A stretch of 64,000 nucleotides of DNA from Caprella mutica (GCA_947561585.1 CANNZV010000865.1:124001-188000); one strand, 5' to 3'. Counted from the stretch's first letter, positions 11,101 to 23,174 are shown. The notes: generated by a model from the sequence alone, not told the origin. Translations and numbers: made by a program.

Positions 11101-14100
11101 GAAATGGTATCGAATACTATATACCGCTGGTGTAGAACCATTCAATACTCTTTAATTCTCTCCGTCCATAATATTCTCTATGATTTTAAAAGCATATTGT
11201 CACAGCTGTAATTAAGAGCATTCATTCCATGGTGCCAAATTTCTAACCTGTGACATCAGTTTTCCATCACTATAGCTTCTGAGTTGCCTGAGTTCTTTTT
11301 CTGAAGACCCGTAAGTGTTTGATGCATCTAAGTACGACGTAACTTGATTCAGTTGTTGACGTGGACCTAGAAAATATTGAGTAGATGTTAGTTAGATGTT
11401 AAACTAGTGATATAAAATAATATAAATGAAGAATGGTAATTGGAATTCTAAGTAAATTATTTTTTGGTTTAAAAATTATTTTATTAAAAACTAACGAGTA
11501 AATTAGTTGTAATTATGATAACCAAAATTAAAAAATGGAAAAATTAACAGATTGGAAATGATTTATATATTTTCCATATATCAATAGAAAAACTGTCCAA
11601 TGCTCATCAATAATAGAAGTACTAAATGATTAGTAGGCTAACTGACAAGTTTGACTCTAATATGTTTCCTGATTTCGATGAACTATGGTAGATATCTATT
11701 GAGAGCCATTGATTTCAATTCTATTTCTAACTGGGAAAATCATGGATAAATGATATCAATTCTTGTTATTAATGGAAAAATATTATCTATGGAAAAATTA
11801 ACGATTTAAAAATAAATTTAGAAAAGAATACAAAATTTGAAAAAAAAATTAGAAAAGAATACAAAATTCAAAAAAAATTAAAAAAAAAAATGATGTCATT
11901 TTTATAACTGCAGATAGCATACTAATGTTCTCACCAAGGGAGCAGGTAGGAGCTGGAGCAGACCTCACAAACTCCATGCAGCTCTCCAAGCCATCATCAT
12001 CAGTGTACTTGATGGGGAGACAGTCGGGGTGAAGGAGGGAAGAGTTGTACTTTATTTCGTCTGAACAGCAACTGATGGAAGAGCCGTCAGAGCCTGGTGA
12101 GAAAAAAATAATATTATAAATAGTTCTTTTATAGCATAGATTGTTTAAATTAATTTTTCACAATTTATTTCTTCTATGTACTATAAATATTTTTTCAATA
12201 AAATTTAAGCAATCACTCAGGAATAAAATTGAATATAATTAATAAATAAATTTCTATTGCTATTATGATAGATATTCATAGTGGAAAAGAAAGGTTAAAA
12301 TACCAGTAAATCGAGCATTCCAAACTTTAAGATAGTATTGTATTTTGAATTTTGATATTAATGTACATATATAAAATTGATATGTTTTGTCCCCATCGTA
12401 CCGAGTGTCTGTGCCGTGGCTGTTATATCGTGGTCCAAAAACTGGCCCCATGTCATAGTGAGGTGAGTGAAGGACTTAGACTGAGTCCTGACGTCGTAGT
12501 GAACCTCTCTGCTAATTCGCTTGGCTGAAGGTAGAGGAACACCTGTGATGCTACGTCTGATTGATTCAACACCTGTTGGGAAGAAAAGATAGAATAGAAC
12601 GGGCACTAGTAGAGTGCTATGTTTACCCATAGTAGTAGTAGAATTTTCTATAGTGAATGTAGAAGCTGAGTAAGATAATTACCTCGTATGGTGAACAAAT
12701 TTTCTTTAGTCTGCCATAAATTGGCCAATAGTTTTCTAAAACTAATGGCAATTTATTCACAGGGAAGATATCTTACTCAGGACTCTATATTCTCTATAGA
12801 GGAGTTCACTATAGAGGAGTTCTACAGTAGCTAGAAACAATTTATTGCAATTCACATCTCACCATCAGCATAGTACGAAGGCATGGCTCTTCTAAAAGGT
12901 TTGAAAGATGCCCCCCAACTCGGGTACCTAAGATTGTTGCAAGAACCATCAGGTGTTCGGTATTTTTCTTTACCGAGACACTCTCTGTGAACCAGTTGAG
13001 ATTTAGCCAACCTATAAGATGGGTACATAATATAGTCACTCTTGCGCTCAGATAGGTAGGAATCGGAACAGTACGAAGAGTGGTGAATGTCCGCCATGAA
13101 CATGCAGTCAAAAGTCGTGACTTCGGTTGTTAAGTTACGTCTGAAAGAAAATAAATAGGAAATAGATGTTAAAGGAATTATAGATTAACGTCATTCAGTG
13201 TTATTATATAGGTTTTTACATTTTACTTTTAAAAATATTGAATGTTTAAATTTAGAAATATATCACATATCAGATTTTCTTAAGATAAACATTCAGGACC
13301 AAAAATTTATAGAATCTACAAAATGTTGGTGCATCCAAAAAGCCTTCCTCACTCTTTTTTTACATGCAGAGTAGCCTGTAGCATCTTATAAGCACTTCTT
13401 CTCATGTTTTTCACTTTGGGAGACGTTCTCCTGAACATTTTCTGGTGGTGGTAAGAAGCCGAGGCTTTGCTGGGACGAAGCGAATTCTCCACCAGTGCTT
13501 GTTCTAACGTTTTCAGTTTCTCGAGAGAAATTTCGGCTTCGGCCATTGCGTTTCTGGAAAGAAGAAGAAGTTAAATTAATAGAATTAAATATTACTATTA
13601 GAGCATAAAATGTGTTGACGTATTCATTTGGTAGGGGGTTTAAAGTGTGGTTTGAAACCAAAGACCATGTCGCTGATGTCAAAAGGAGCTTGAATACAAA
13701 GGAAAATGGTCACATGAATTGACTCACCTACCACCGGTCAGTGACAAATGATTCACATTTACCAAGTATCCGAATTGTATAGTATGTGTACATACTGTGT
13801 ACACGTATGAGTTTGAAAATACAATAAAATATAAAAAGTTTAATCCTGAAAAGTTTCTCTTTTGCGTACCAATATGTGGAAACGTTGCAATATTCGAACA
13901 GTTGATTAAGTTCATAGCATTCGAAAAGTTGGGGTTGGATTGGTTTAAAACCTAAGCCAACACCAACATTCTGAATACTTCAAGTGACCGAAATATTCCA
14001 CACAAACCTAATTTCTTCGATAGTTAGTGAATCGCTCTCGCCAGCCTCTCTGTTCCAATTGTAGGTATCGTTAGGAGGGAAAGTTGATCCATCCTCAGCT

Positions 14101-15409
14101 GTCCAATGGTACGCATACGGATCTATATCCTCATCAGTAAAATCTATGAAATCATCAGAACCATCAGCTTCAACTTCTTCGAAACTAGATTGACGCTTTT
14201 CTCTAACAGATTCTTCTAGAGTGGAAGTATTTCTTGAACCCGATTCGTTTGATAGAGTCGGCCATTTGATGTTTCGCATTCTTGACGCCTTCCATCTTCG
14301 CCAATACCAGGTACTATCTGAAAAAGAAATTGAGATTGTACGATCATGGTGATAGAACTTGGGATGACGTTTACGTATTTGGATATTTTTCAACATTGTT
14401 TATATGTTCTTCACCGTAAAAGTTTATATTATTTGCATCTTCTTTCAGAGACGAATTAGCCTACTTTGTTATTTAAGATTATTTTGTAAAAAATTAAGTA
14501 TTTGAAAGCTGCTCTGTGAATCTTACAGCAATAGAAATATCTAGATCATCTAGATTCTAGATCAAATATCTAGAGTTTTAAACCATCTTGAGTTATTTGA
14601 TTTCATGATTAGTAAGCGGTTTGCCGTAATAAATTTTACTTTTGATCTATATTTATGATAAAGCATATGGTTTACCTCTGCGTGGCCAAGTGACGCTTAA
14701 CAGAGTTTCAACCTCAGGACTTATGCAGGAGTTGTTCTTTCCACAATCGGGAACATCTCCGCCTGTGTCAGGTTGTTCAATGGCGGGATTATCAATTAGG
14801 GAGCTGAACACCAAAGAAATAACACCAGCAAACAGCATAACAAAAATAATCCTGAAAAGAAGCAATGAATAATTCATTATTTTTATCTCTCCCTATATAC
14901 ATATAAAGAGCATAGTGCTTATGTATCAATCAAGTTCGATATATTCTTTATATATATTTAATATATTATTTATATATTTTTTAAATATTTAAAAAAAAAA
15001 TTAAAAAAAATTAAAGAAATAAAATATTTTTTAGATATTTCTAATAATTTTTATATAATTTCCTATACTAACGAAACCCTATTATATTTAACGGGGAAGT
15101 ACACTAGTATCTAATATAAATGGTAAGGGATATTAATTGGACTATAAATTATTGTGAGATATTTGAGGGGTCTGAAAACATCCCGAAAACTCACGTCTAA
15201 AGGGGATATTAGACGTTTCAAGACGAGTTCAGTTCACTAATTCTTGTATACTTTTAATGTTCTAATTAATAGGTTTAATCAACTCACATCGCCAATATCG
15301 TTAGCCACCATTTGTACTTCTGGAAAGCTCTTCTCACTGACGTCAAAGGCCTACTTCTTGCCCTGGGTAGTACGTCCCTTAGTTCTGAGTACTCTGATAG
15401 GTTCACCAT
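5148..15409 (-). CDS. Membrane-anchored animal haem peroxidase (peroxinectin/chorion-peroxidase-like), 15 exons, complete
   Basis: Secretory-pathway haem peroxidase that would oxidise phenolic or tyrosine substrates with H2O2. Exons: 15288-15409, 14676-14851, 14008-14317, 13353-13553, 12863-13140, 12402-12572, 11935-12093, 11248-11366, 9258-9357, 8603-8800, 7860-7999, 7010-7177, 6335-6546, 5854-6023, 5148-5332 (902 aa). A short basic N-terminus leads to one hydrophobic helix (about 34-57), so it is a type II anchor, not a cleaved signal. A furin-like REKR site (138-141) follows, then an acidic segment. In the peroxidase domain I see WGQFLDHD (distal His 410), TSYLDAS (calcium loop), RVNEQ (distal Arg 549, Glu 552) and FRFGHS (proximal His 654), so it should be active. 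The start ATG at 15409 is preferred over the internal 14877 ATG, which lies in an intron just before a CAG acceptor. Substrate and subfamily are inferred. Confidence 0.93.
7394..7734. repeat. Dispersed ~340-bp element, copy 1 (peroxidase intron)
   Basis: Matches 58701-59040 on the opposite strand along its length, including AATTCATTGACGGTGAACTTG and AAATGTGCTATTATT-like segments. The ends carry GAGAAGT / ACTTCTC inverted repeats next to TTTATTTACTATGGG. Non-coding; sits in the intron between exons 11 and 12 of the peroxidase gene. Confidence 0.75.
8145..8280. repeat. Dispersed element, family CACTTCATGATTGTTTAATGA, copy 1
   Basis: Diverged copy, reversed relative to 49193-49320 and 53222-53500. 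The shared part is CATTAAACAATNATGAANTGTGCA followed by ACAACAAACT-like sequence. It lies in a peroxidase intron. Another copy is at 22034-22270. Confidence 0.65.
9352..10728. repeat. 28-30 bp minisatellite made of duplicated splice acceptors
   Basis: About 1.38 kb, roughly 47 tandem copies of GAACCAACCTAAAAC followed by AAAAACACGAACGT. The first copy overlaps the 5' edge of peroxidase exon 9. On the minus strand the unit reads TTTTTGTTTTAG then GTTGGTTC, which is exactly the polypyrimidine tract, AG and first exon bases of the real acceptor. Copies near the exon keep the AG (CCTAAAAC or CCTGAAAC); many copies beyond about 9780 read CCAAAAAC and have lost it. Shortened units of the type GAACCAAACAAAAACAC occur in the distal half. 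Minus-strand frames here are translated repeat. Confidence 0.95.
11045..11211. repeat. MITE family TAGGGTTGTGACAATATGC, copy 2
   Basis: Starts GGTTGTGACAATATGC and ends AGCATATTGTCACAG, with the family core between. It lies in peroxidase intron 8, ending 37 bp from the exon 8 boundary at 11248. Confidence 0.85.
12640..12829. repeat. MITE family CTATAGAGGAGTTCTACTGTA, copy 1
   Basis: The ends pair (GTAGTAGAATTTTCTATAGT against ACTATAGAGGAGTTCTAC) and inner arms contain GAGTAAGAT / ATCTTACTC and GTGAACAAATTTTCTTTAG. Other copies are at 22959-23174, 28343-28471 and 29768-29957. It sits in the peroxidase intron between exons 5 and 6. Confidence 0.8.
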
Positions 15410-15992
15410 ACCTACAATCTTTTTTAAACCTTCGAAAAAAAACTAAAACCTGGAACAAATGAAAAATATTCTAGAAAAAAGTTGTAAAGAAAAAAAATTA
15501 TAATCCGCTTTTGAAATCTGTAAATTATAATTGCATAATGTGGGTAAATATTTTACTTTAGGTATTTTAAAAGTAATTAATTATATTAGACTGTTAAATT
15601 AATTTATTTTGATATATGTTTATATAGTAAATACATTGTACCGAAAAAAATGATATGAAAAATACACAATTTCAAAGTATATCAAACATTAAATATTCAT
15701 AATATTTACTGTATTATTAAATTTCTAACTAAAGAGTTAATATAACCAACAGCAAAGTACAGGGTTAGGAATACATGTCATTTATATGGTTTCTTTGCTT
15801 CTTCTGGAGCAGTTAATCAATAAATTAATAAGCAGCTTCAATAGAAATAGAAAGTAACATTTAATATATTAATCATAGTGACTATTATTTTTGTTGAAAT
15901 TTCTTTTGAAAAAGTTACAATAATATATTATATTAAAAAAAATCGGCGTAAATCATATAAGAAATAAAGTAAGTCATATAATTATTATTATA
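15410..15992. other. Presumed peroxidase upstream region
   Basis: AT-rich sequence upstream of the peroxidase start codon, reading right to left. I cannot identify a TATA box or 5' UTR exon with confidence. Nothing else is recognised here. Confidence 0.4.
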
Positions 15993-16219
15993 GGGTAAGT
16001 TCTTAATTATCGGTCAGTACTACATCTTCGGTCATATAAGAAAAAACGTTATAATTTTTTGTTATTATTACACAGTGCTATCTAATAATAACAATTTTTA
16101 TATTGTTTTTTCTTTTATGACCGAAGATGTAGTACTGACCGATAATTAAGAACTTACCTTACATACATTTTCTTATGTGACCGAAGATGTAGTACTGACC
16201 GATAACTCAAAACTTACCC
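15993..16219. repeat. Palindromic MITE (GTTACGAATTATTGGTCAGT family) with an extra half copy
   Basis: GGTAAGTTCTTAATTATCGG begins a palindrome that returns at about 16160. A second right arm (CTTATGTGACCGAAGATGTA ... AACTTACCC) follows immediately to 16219, giving one and a half copies. The centre includes ACACAGTGCTATCTAATAAT, also found in the 41955-42158 copy, so these two belong to one subfamily. Confidence 0.8.
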
Positions 16220-17010
16220 TAACTTTTGTAAGGATTTTATAGTCATATTTATTATTAAATGCATTGGCAAGTTTATTAATATTTATTATTATTGGTTATA
16301 AGTTGTATTACTTTAATTAATTAATTGCAATTATATTTTTGAAAGATCAGCATTTTAAGTATTTCTGCCTTCATAGGGTTAGTTCCAAGTAATCGACAGG
16401 TTCTACATTTACGAACATAAAAGAAAAAGCATGTAATGATTATTATAGTAAAAAAAAATATTGTTTCATCGAATACTAAAGAATGAGAAAAATAATTCAT
16501 TAAAGAATTTATATTTTGTTATAAAAATCCTATCTTTTAATTCATTGAAATTATATTATTCTAATTATTTATTTATATATATAAGTTTATCACAAAAACC
16601 GTAATAGATCATATGAAAAAAAAAATTAATTCTAAAAAATGATTTGGACTTTTTACAAAACTTTAAAGTTCGTCTTAAAAAAATTCTATTTTATTTAAAA
16701 TGCAAAAAAATTATTATCATCAACATGAAATGTACCCTCAAATTCACCGTTTTAAATCTTCTAAACTAGCACGTCAGTCCCCTGTGAAGTCCCACCACCT
16801 CTCTTAGAAGAAACACAAATGAGACTGAACAACTATACGAGTATTCTGTATGACACCGTGTACCTTATATGTACTCACACAGTATACATGGTAAGTACAT
16901 GCATAGCATACACTGTACATGATATGTACTCACTCACAGAATGCATACATAGTAAGTACACATTTTGGAGATGATTACTTACAACTTAAACAACTCTACG
17001 AAATAAACAA
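16220..17010. other. AT-rich intergenic sequence
   Basis: No gene recognised. Around 16850-16970 there is a run of GTACTCAC / GTAAGTACA and ACATGNATA motifs (a local imperfect direct repeat). The rest is featureless. Confidence 0.4.
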
Positions 17011-17013
17011 CTC

Positions 17014-17850
17014 TATATTTCGTAGACATCGAGATTCCGTAAAGTTTTTCGAATGGCTGTCTTCAGATAGTTAACATTATGGTGTGGATTAACGTTAGAC
17101 TGTCCTTCATTAACACTAAATAACCAATAGTCTCAAACATACTGATCTGAAGAACAATACTAGGACAAATATCCTTCGGGACAAACAAGGTAAAATACTC
17201 CTTCAGGGAAATAGGACTTGTTTCACTCCATGCGCTGGTGTAGAGTCTTGACCTGACTTTGGTAACTTTGTAGTTTCTACAGCAAAAAATCATTCAGAAT
17301 CTTCAAAAACTCGGTTGTGTCAAATTTAAGTACAGCTCCAATGAGATGAAGAGGCATAACTTTGCCAGCACTTTCTATAGCTCCAAAATTCATCACAACA
17401 TTAGGATTCTTTTTCTCGGCATCACAGAAGGAGCTTCTGAAGGATCAGAGGCAATAACCTACGTGTTCTGAAGATTTGAATCCATGTTAATAATTAACAT
17501 TTTCTATTTATTTGACAAAATGCGAACATGTCCTCCTTGAAATGCTTGAGAAGCTTTGGGCATCTTTCAAATCTGACGAATCATGAGGAGGTTTCGGCCA
17601 TGGCTAATATTCTAGTGTATATAATCCTTGGTTTCGACCCCTCCTAACATAAAACTTCATTCCAAAGTCTTCATTGATTGTTCTGCCGATGGTTCAGTGT
17701 CTAACATTGCATCTTTTGGCCAGTTTTGACATGAACTGAGTTGGGTCTGCCTGATATGACTTTTTAAGTCTCACTAGGAAAGTTTTGTTTCGCTTTCGAT
17801 TCTTTCGTAGACTGTGACAATTTCTTTTAACTTTACCCTCAAGAGTAACT
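17014..17850 (-). pseudogene. Degenerate mariner-like (Tc1/mariner superfamily) transposase
   Basis: Read on the minus strand with several frame changes and stops, this stretch gives pieces of a mariner-type transposase in the right order. They are a helix-turn-helix region (KSYQADPTQFMSKLAKRCNV then INEDFGMK), a catalytic-core piece (IESAGKVMPLHLIGAVLKF), QDSTPAHG around the second catalytic Asp, VPKDICP followed in another frame by an SPDLN-type turn, and the C-terminal HHNVNYLKTAIRK ending in a stop near 17014. In-frame stops and at least three shifts make it inactive. Family assignment rests on motif recognition only. Confidence 0.75.
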
Positions 17851-17867
17851 TGTCTCTGAAGGAAGAT

Positions 17868-18993
17868 ACAAATAATATACCACTAGGGATGAACTCTTAC
17901 GGTGAAGAACATTCATACAATATCTATTTACAGTCAATACAAATAATATTCCACAAGGGATGAACTCTTACGGTGAAGAACATTCATACAATATCTATTT
18001 ACAGTCAATACAAATAATATTCCACTAGGGATGAACTCTTACGGTGAAGAGCATTCATACAATATCTATTTACAGTCAATACAAATAATATTCCACTAGG
18101 GATGAACTCTTACGGTGAAGAACATTCATACAATATCTATTTACAGTCAATACAAATAATATTCCACTAGGGATGAACTCTTACGGTGAAGAACATTCAT
18201 ACAATATCTATTTACAGTCAATACAAATAATATTCCACTAGGGATGAACTCTTACGGTGAAGAGCATTCATACAATATCTATTTACAGTCAATACAAATA
18301 ATATTCCACTAGGGATGAACTCTTACGGTGAAGAACATTCACACAATATCTATTTACAGTCAATACAAATAATATTCCACTAGGGATGAACTCTTACGGT
18401 GAAGAGCATTCATACAATATCTATTTACAGTCAATACAAATAATATTCCATTAGGGATGAACTCTTACGGTGAAGAACATTCATACAATATCTATTTACA
18501 GTCAATACAAATAATATTCCACTAGGTATGAACTCTTAAGGTGAAGAACATTCATACAATATCTATTTACAGTCAATACAAATAATATTCCACTAGGGAT
18601 GAACTCTTACGGTGAAGAGCATTCATACAATATCTATTTACAGTCAATACAAATAATATTCCACTAGGGATGAACTCTTACGGTGAAGAACATTCACACA
18701 ATATCTATTTACAGTCAATACAAATAATATTCCACTAGGGATGAACTCTTACGGTGAAGAACATTCATACAATATCTATTTACAGTCAATACAAATAATA
18801 TTCCACTAGGGATGAACTCTTACGGTGAAGAACATTCATACAATATCTATTTACAGTCAATACAAATAATATTCCACTAGGGATGAACTCTTACGGTGAA
18901 GAACATTCATACAATATCTATTTACAGTCAATACAAATAATATTCCACTCGGGATGAACTCTTACGGTGAAGAACATTCATACAATATCTAAT
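17868..18993. repeat. 71-bp satellite array, about 16 copies
   Basis: A unit of 71 bp (starting ACAGTCAATACAAATAATAT and containing GGATGAACTCTTACGGTGAA) is repeated head to tail about 16 times with only a few substitutions, such as GAACATT/GAGCATT and CATTCATAC/CATTCACAC. The high identity points to recent amplification or homogenisation. No open frame. It directly follows the 3' side of the dead mariner copy. Confidence 0.95.
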
Positions 18994-20074
18994 CACAGAG
19001 AATACAATTCATTAAAATGAGTAAATAATATATAAAATGAGGTTGCAAATTTGTCCGTCTCGTCAGTTTGAGGTTGAATGACGACACATCATCTAGGTAC
19101 TTTTAAGACGATTGTAACTGCTCTATATCACGAAGGAACAACATTACAAAACTAAATACCAGTGAGCTGTGCTTGCTTCTTTTCTCTACAAACTATACTG
19201 TGGGCCATAGGTACATATCAGCACGTGATTTCAACAAAACACATACTAATATGATTAACCTAATAAATGGTAATCATATAGAGCATTTCGTATAAATAAA
19301 AATGTTAGTTCAATGAAAAAAAAATTGTCTATGTATGTAAACGTATAGCCCACCCTGTATATTTCAAATTAATTAATATATTCTGTAATTAAATCAAAAT
19401 AATAACAATCAGTCGTCACATAGAGCTGGTATTCATATTGATGATAAACATAATCATACATTTTGTTAGGTATTGAGTAGTATGTGCAATATAAATTTTA
19501 ATGATTATTTATTATTATTTTTTATAAAGAAAAAAATATATATTTTATTAATAAAATATAAAACAATTTTAAATTGTAGGTTCATATATTTGTGTACCCA
19601 GTGAGAAAGTTGTGGTGGGACCATCGAAGATTACACTATAGGAAATCTTCCATGGCCCCACCATATCATATACCCATTTTGAAACCTATATTATTTTATC
19701 AAAAATATAATTCAAATAGTTTATCAAATCAATAAGAGGTAAAAACATTTGGTAATTATTTAGTCCAATGTGCTTTGGTTAATTCAAATTCTTTCAAGTT
19801 TTAAATTAGTAAGCCTTGTAATCCTTTAATAGCATTAGCATTTTAAATATCACGTAATTTAACAGTCTCCTCACAAAATATTTAATGTTTTCAATAGTGT
19901 TCTAAATGTCCATTGATTATTTGTATGTATTAGTGATTGTATTGGTATGACTTATTGTGTATGTATTCTAATTATTAATGTATAGTTTCCATATGCATTA
20001 TTGAAAATGTTGTTTAGTTCACTGTATAGGCATTATTATATATAATCAGATTTCAGTAAACTTTTTCTATTAGA
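18994..20074. other. Intergenic, with one small inverted repeat
   Basis: No gene recognised. Around 19598-19665 a small hairpin pairs GTGGTGGGACCAT.GAAGAT with ATCTTCCATGGCCCCACCA; a similar ATCTTCTATGGCCCCACCA lies at 57640-57657, so it is probably a short dispersed element. Confidence 0.45.
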
Positions 20075-20082
20075 TAATTTAC

Positions 20083-21521
20083 GGTACTAGGACAATTAGT
20101 CACTGGACTATTTGTCTCCTGGACAATTCGTCACCGGACTATTCGTCTCCTGGACAATTCGTCGCATGGACAATTCGTCACCGGACTATTCGTCTCCTGG
20201 ACAATTCGTCGCATGGACAATTCGTCACCGGACTATTCGTCTCCTGGACAATTCGTCGCATGGACAATTCGTCACCGGACTATTCGTCTAATGGACAATT
20301 TGTCACTTGGACAATTCGGTCGTCGGAAAATTTGTCCCCGTACAATTCGTCCCGAACAATTCGTCACCGGACAATTCGTCACCGGACAATTCGTCCCCGA
20401 ACAATTCGTCTCCGGACAAATCAACCCCAAACACTTCGTCCACAACAATTCGTCGCCCGAACAATTCGTTGCCAGAAAATTCGTCGCCGATTGAAAATAA
20501 AGGAGATAAAAAATTTAAAATAGTATTATAACCTATAGAAAATTACTAATTTAACTAGTAAATATTGAATTATATTTGTTATTATAATTTCATTTTACTG
20601 AGCAGATCAAAAACGAAAAATTTGAAAAATAACTTAATATAGAAAAAAAAGATGTCTCAAATGCTCATGTAGACAGTATAGAAAAACAAACTATTAACTA
20701 ACATTGCTATATTATAGCAAAGAAAATGGTAACATTCACGTATATAATCACTGAAACAAGACTAAACTGTAATACAATGTTTACCGTTTCCCTTTGTTGG
20801 CAGTACAAACAATTGATTCACCATTGCCATGTCAATTTTAAAACAAAAACAAAATTAACTAATCATCGTTAAAATTTTGCAGACTCTAGGCAACAATATT
20901 TCAGATTTGAGATATGAAAATTTAAAAAATTTGTCAAAAGTTTTTACCTAGTGTGAGCAACGGCTTTTAAAAAGATATTTTATATCGTAATTGCTGATCC
21001 CATTAAAAATATATTTATAAAAATCCATGTATTTTTTTGTTGATTTCGGCACCTCCAGAATGTTGTTGAAATTTAGCATTAGTTAGATTTTCAACTTTTT
21101 TAAAAATACCATTGAAAAACCACATATTTTGATATATTTTACTTAGAAACCATTCAATGATGAGTGGAATGATAGTACTATCCTTTTCAATAATAGAAAA
21201 CAATAGTAAAATATGCAATTATATATAGTAATTTCAATTGCAACTATCAATAAATTATATGGTAAAAGTGCATTATACCAACCACTTATTTTTGTTGAAA
21301 AATAATTAACTCCGAATAAATGAAAGCACTGTCACCTTATAATTATATCTCTATTATTTTCAATCAGCGACGAATTATTCGGGGACGAATTGCCCGGCGA
21401 CGAATTCTCCGGGAACGAATTTTCCGGGGACAATTGTCCGGAGACGAATTGTCCGGCAACGAATTGTCCGGGAACGAATTGTCCGGTGACGAATTGTCTG
21501 GGGCATAATTGTCCGTACACC
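20083..21521. mobile_element. Foldback-type element with arms of GGACAATTCGTC subrepeats
   Basis: Both arms are arrays of a ~12-bp subrepeat (GGACAATTCGTC), about 400 bp at the left and about 160 bp, inverted, at the right. The left arm also shows a higher-order ~54-bp repeat. The arms end internally in the same sequence (CGATTGAAAATAAAGGAGAT near 20490; reverse complement near 21350). The outer ends are GGTACTAGGACAATT and, inverted, GGTGTACGGACAATT. The flanks TAATTTAC (20075-20082) and TAATATAC (21522-21529) look like a mutated target duplication. The ~850-bp middle has no recognisable transposase. Confidence 0.85.
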
Positions 21522-21529
21522 TAATATAC

Positions 21530-22030
21530 ATTAGAGAATAAATTATTATAATGAAACAACACATACTTCAAAAAATAAAAATATATTAAATTCATTATGT
21601 CGAATTATATGAAAATATAATATTTTTTTTTCCAAGAGTTTTTATATTATAACAAAGAATAGTAATTGTAGCAATAGAAAAAGGAATAAAGATCAATAGT
21701 GTATAGCAATAGATTATGAAATAAATATTAGAAGTGTTGCAATCGATTATGAAATAAGCATGAAAGATGTGAAGTATTTGAAAGACAAATTACGTAATGG
21801 AATAAATGAAACTTAATAAATATTTACTTAGGATCTTAATTGTATGTAATCCATTTGCATGTAATTAATTGAATGTAATCTACTTGTGTATAATTTACTT
21901 TCTTTTTCTGAGATTTTCTTGTTGCTAGGAAAACTGGATCTAAAAAATTTGGTCTCGCTTTATAATGATTTTACTAAAGAGCAATAATAGAAAAAGTTGA
22001 AGTTATGAATACTAAAACGTGTAGTTTATT
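21530..22030. other. AT-rich intergenic sequence, nothing recognised
   Basis: No sustained frame, no clear repeat. Short phrases such as AGCAATAGA..ATGAAATAA repeat locally around 21680-21760. Confidence 0.4.
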
Positions 22031-22033
22031 TCA

Positions 22034-22270
22034 TTAATTAACATCATTAATCATTGTAAAAGTTATACGTAACATTAATAACATTAGTAATTTTGACATA
22101 TATTTAACATGTGATTTGAGCGGAAAATTCGGTCTGAGGAATAAATACAACTTATCAGTCGGATGTAAAGGGGGGCTTGCCACCCCCTGCAAGATCATTA
22201 AACAATCATAAATTGTGCAGTGCATCAAACTATCGGATACAACAAACTTCATAACGGCCATTTATAACTT
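22034..22270. repeat. Dispersed element, family CACTTCATGATTGTTTAATGA, copy 2 (reversed)
   Basis: Reverse-complement relative of 53222-53500: shares GAGCGGAAAATTCGGTCTGA, CATTAAACAATCATAAATTG and GGATACAACAAACTTCATAA. The central GGGGGGCTTGCCACCCCC forms a small hairpin. Confidence 0.75.
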
Positions 22271-22297
22271 CGAGACCGAAATTTCGAGCCACTGATT

Positions 22298-22590
22298 TAC
22301 TTTTTATGTGATTTACTTTTAATGTTTTTTAGTTTTATTTACTTTTATGTGATTTACTTTTATGTGATTCACTTTTATGTGATTCACTTTTATGTGATTC
22401 ACTTTTATGTGATTCACTTTTATGTGATTCACTTTTATGTGATTCACTTTTATGTGATTCACTTTTATGTGATATACTTTTATTTACTTTTATGTGATTT
22501 ACTTTTATTTACTTTTATGTGATTCATTTTTATGTGATTCACTTTTATGTGATTTACTTTTATGTGATTTACTTTTAGGTGATTCAATCG
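22298..22590. repeat. 15-bp minisatellite (CACTTTTATGTGATT)
   Basis: About 18 copies of CACTTTTATGTGATT, with TTTACTTTTATGTGATT variants at both ends. Any reading frame through it is repeat translation. Confidence 0.95.
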
Positions 22591-22958
22591 AAATAATAAA
22601 TATTTTCAAGTTTGATTAATGCAATCAATTATTTATTAATCAAATTATGGAGTAGTATATAGTATTCATTAATTAAATTATGGAGTAGTATACAATATTT
22701 ATTAATCAAATTATGGAGTAGTATATTACTATATAGTATTTATTGATTAAATTATTAGTAATTTATAGGAATTAATTATTTTCCAATTGCAGCAATAACT
22801 TTATGGTCAAATGTGAGGACTTATAAATATAAATAAATACTTTATAATTAATATGCATAACATACGTACATGTATAATAAATGTTACTATTTAGCAATAA
22901 ATATCAAATTACAATTATGAATTCATATATCGTATAATGTCATTAAATATAATACCAT

Positions 22959-23174
22959 CAGTAGAACTCCTCTATAATGAAGTCCTGTATAGTGAACCAT
23001 CATGATTAGTAGAGTCCTGAGTAATGAAGTAGCCTGCATAAAGAACATATTTTCTATAGTCTGAGATGAATGGTCATCAGTTATAGAAAGAAGAATATTT
23101 GTTGACTATACGGGGTAGTTCTCTTACTCATGGAGTCATGACTCTGCATTCACTATAGAGGGCTTCTATTGTAC
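22959..23174. repeat. MITE family CTATAGAGGAGTTCTACTGTA, copy 2
   Basis: Begins CAGTAGAACTCCTCTATAAT and ends TTCACTATAGAGGGCTTCTA, with inner GAGTCCTGAGTAATGAAG. Diverged but same architecture as the copies at 12640, 28343 and 29768. Confidence 0.75.

Noticed and set aside
14653..14877. Start of the peroxidase at the ATG at 14877 with a classical signal peptide
   Set aside because: The bases before 14851 are a polypyrimidine tract and CAG acceptor, and an upstream exon at 15288-15409 joins in phase and completes the hydrophobic helix.
17868..18993. CRISPR-like array
   Set aside because: The 71-bp units are contiguous with no unique spacers, and the genome is eukaryotic.
20213..20531. Overlapping plus-strand frames rich in NSSPD / TIRHR
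   Set aside because: Three frames of the GGACAATTCGTC subrepeats of the foldback element are open at once, which is expected for such a repeat.
22322..22522. 66-codon plus-strand frame (HFYVI repeats)
   Set aside because: Translation of the 15-bp minisatellite.
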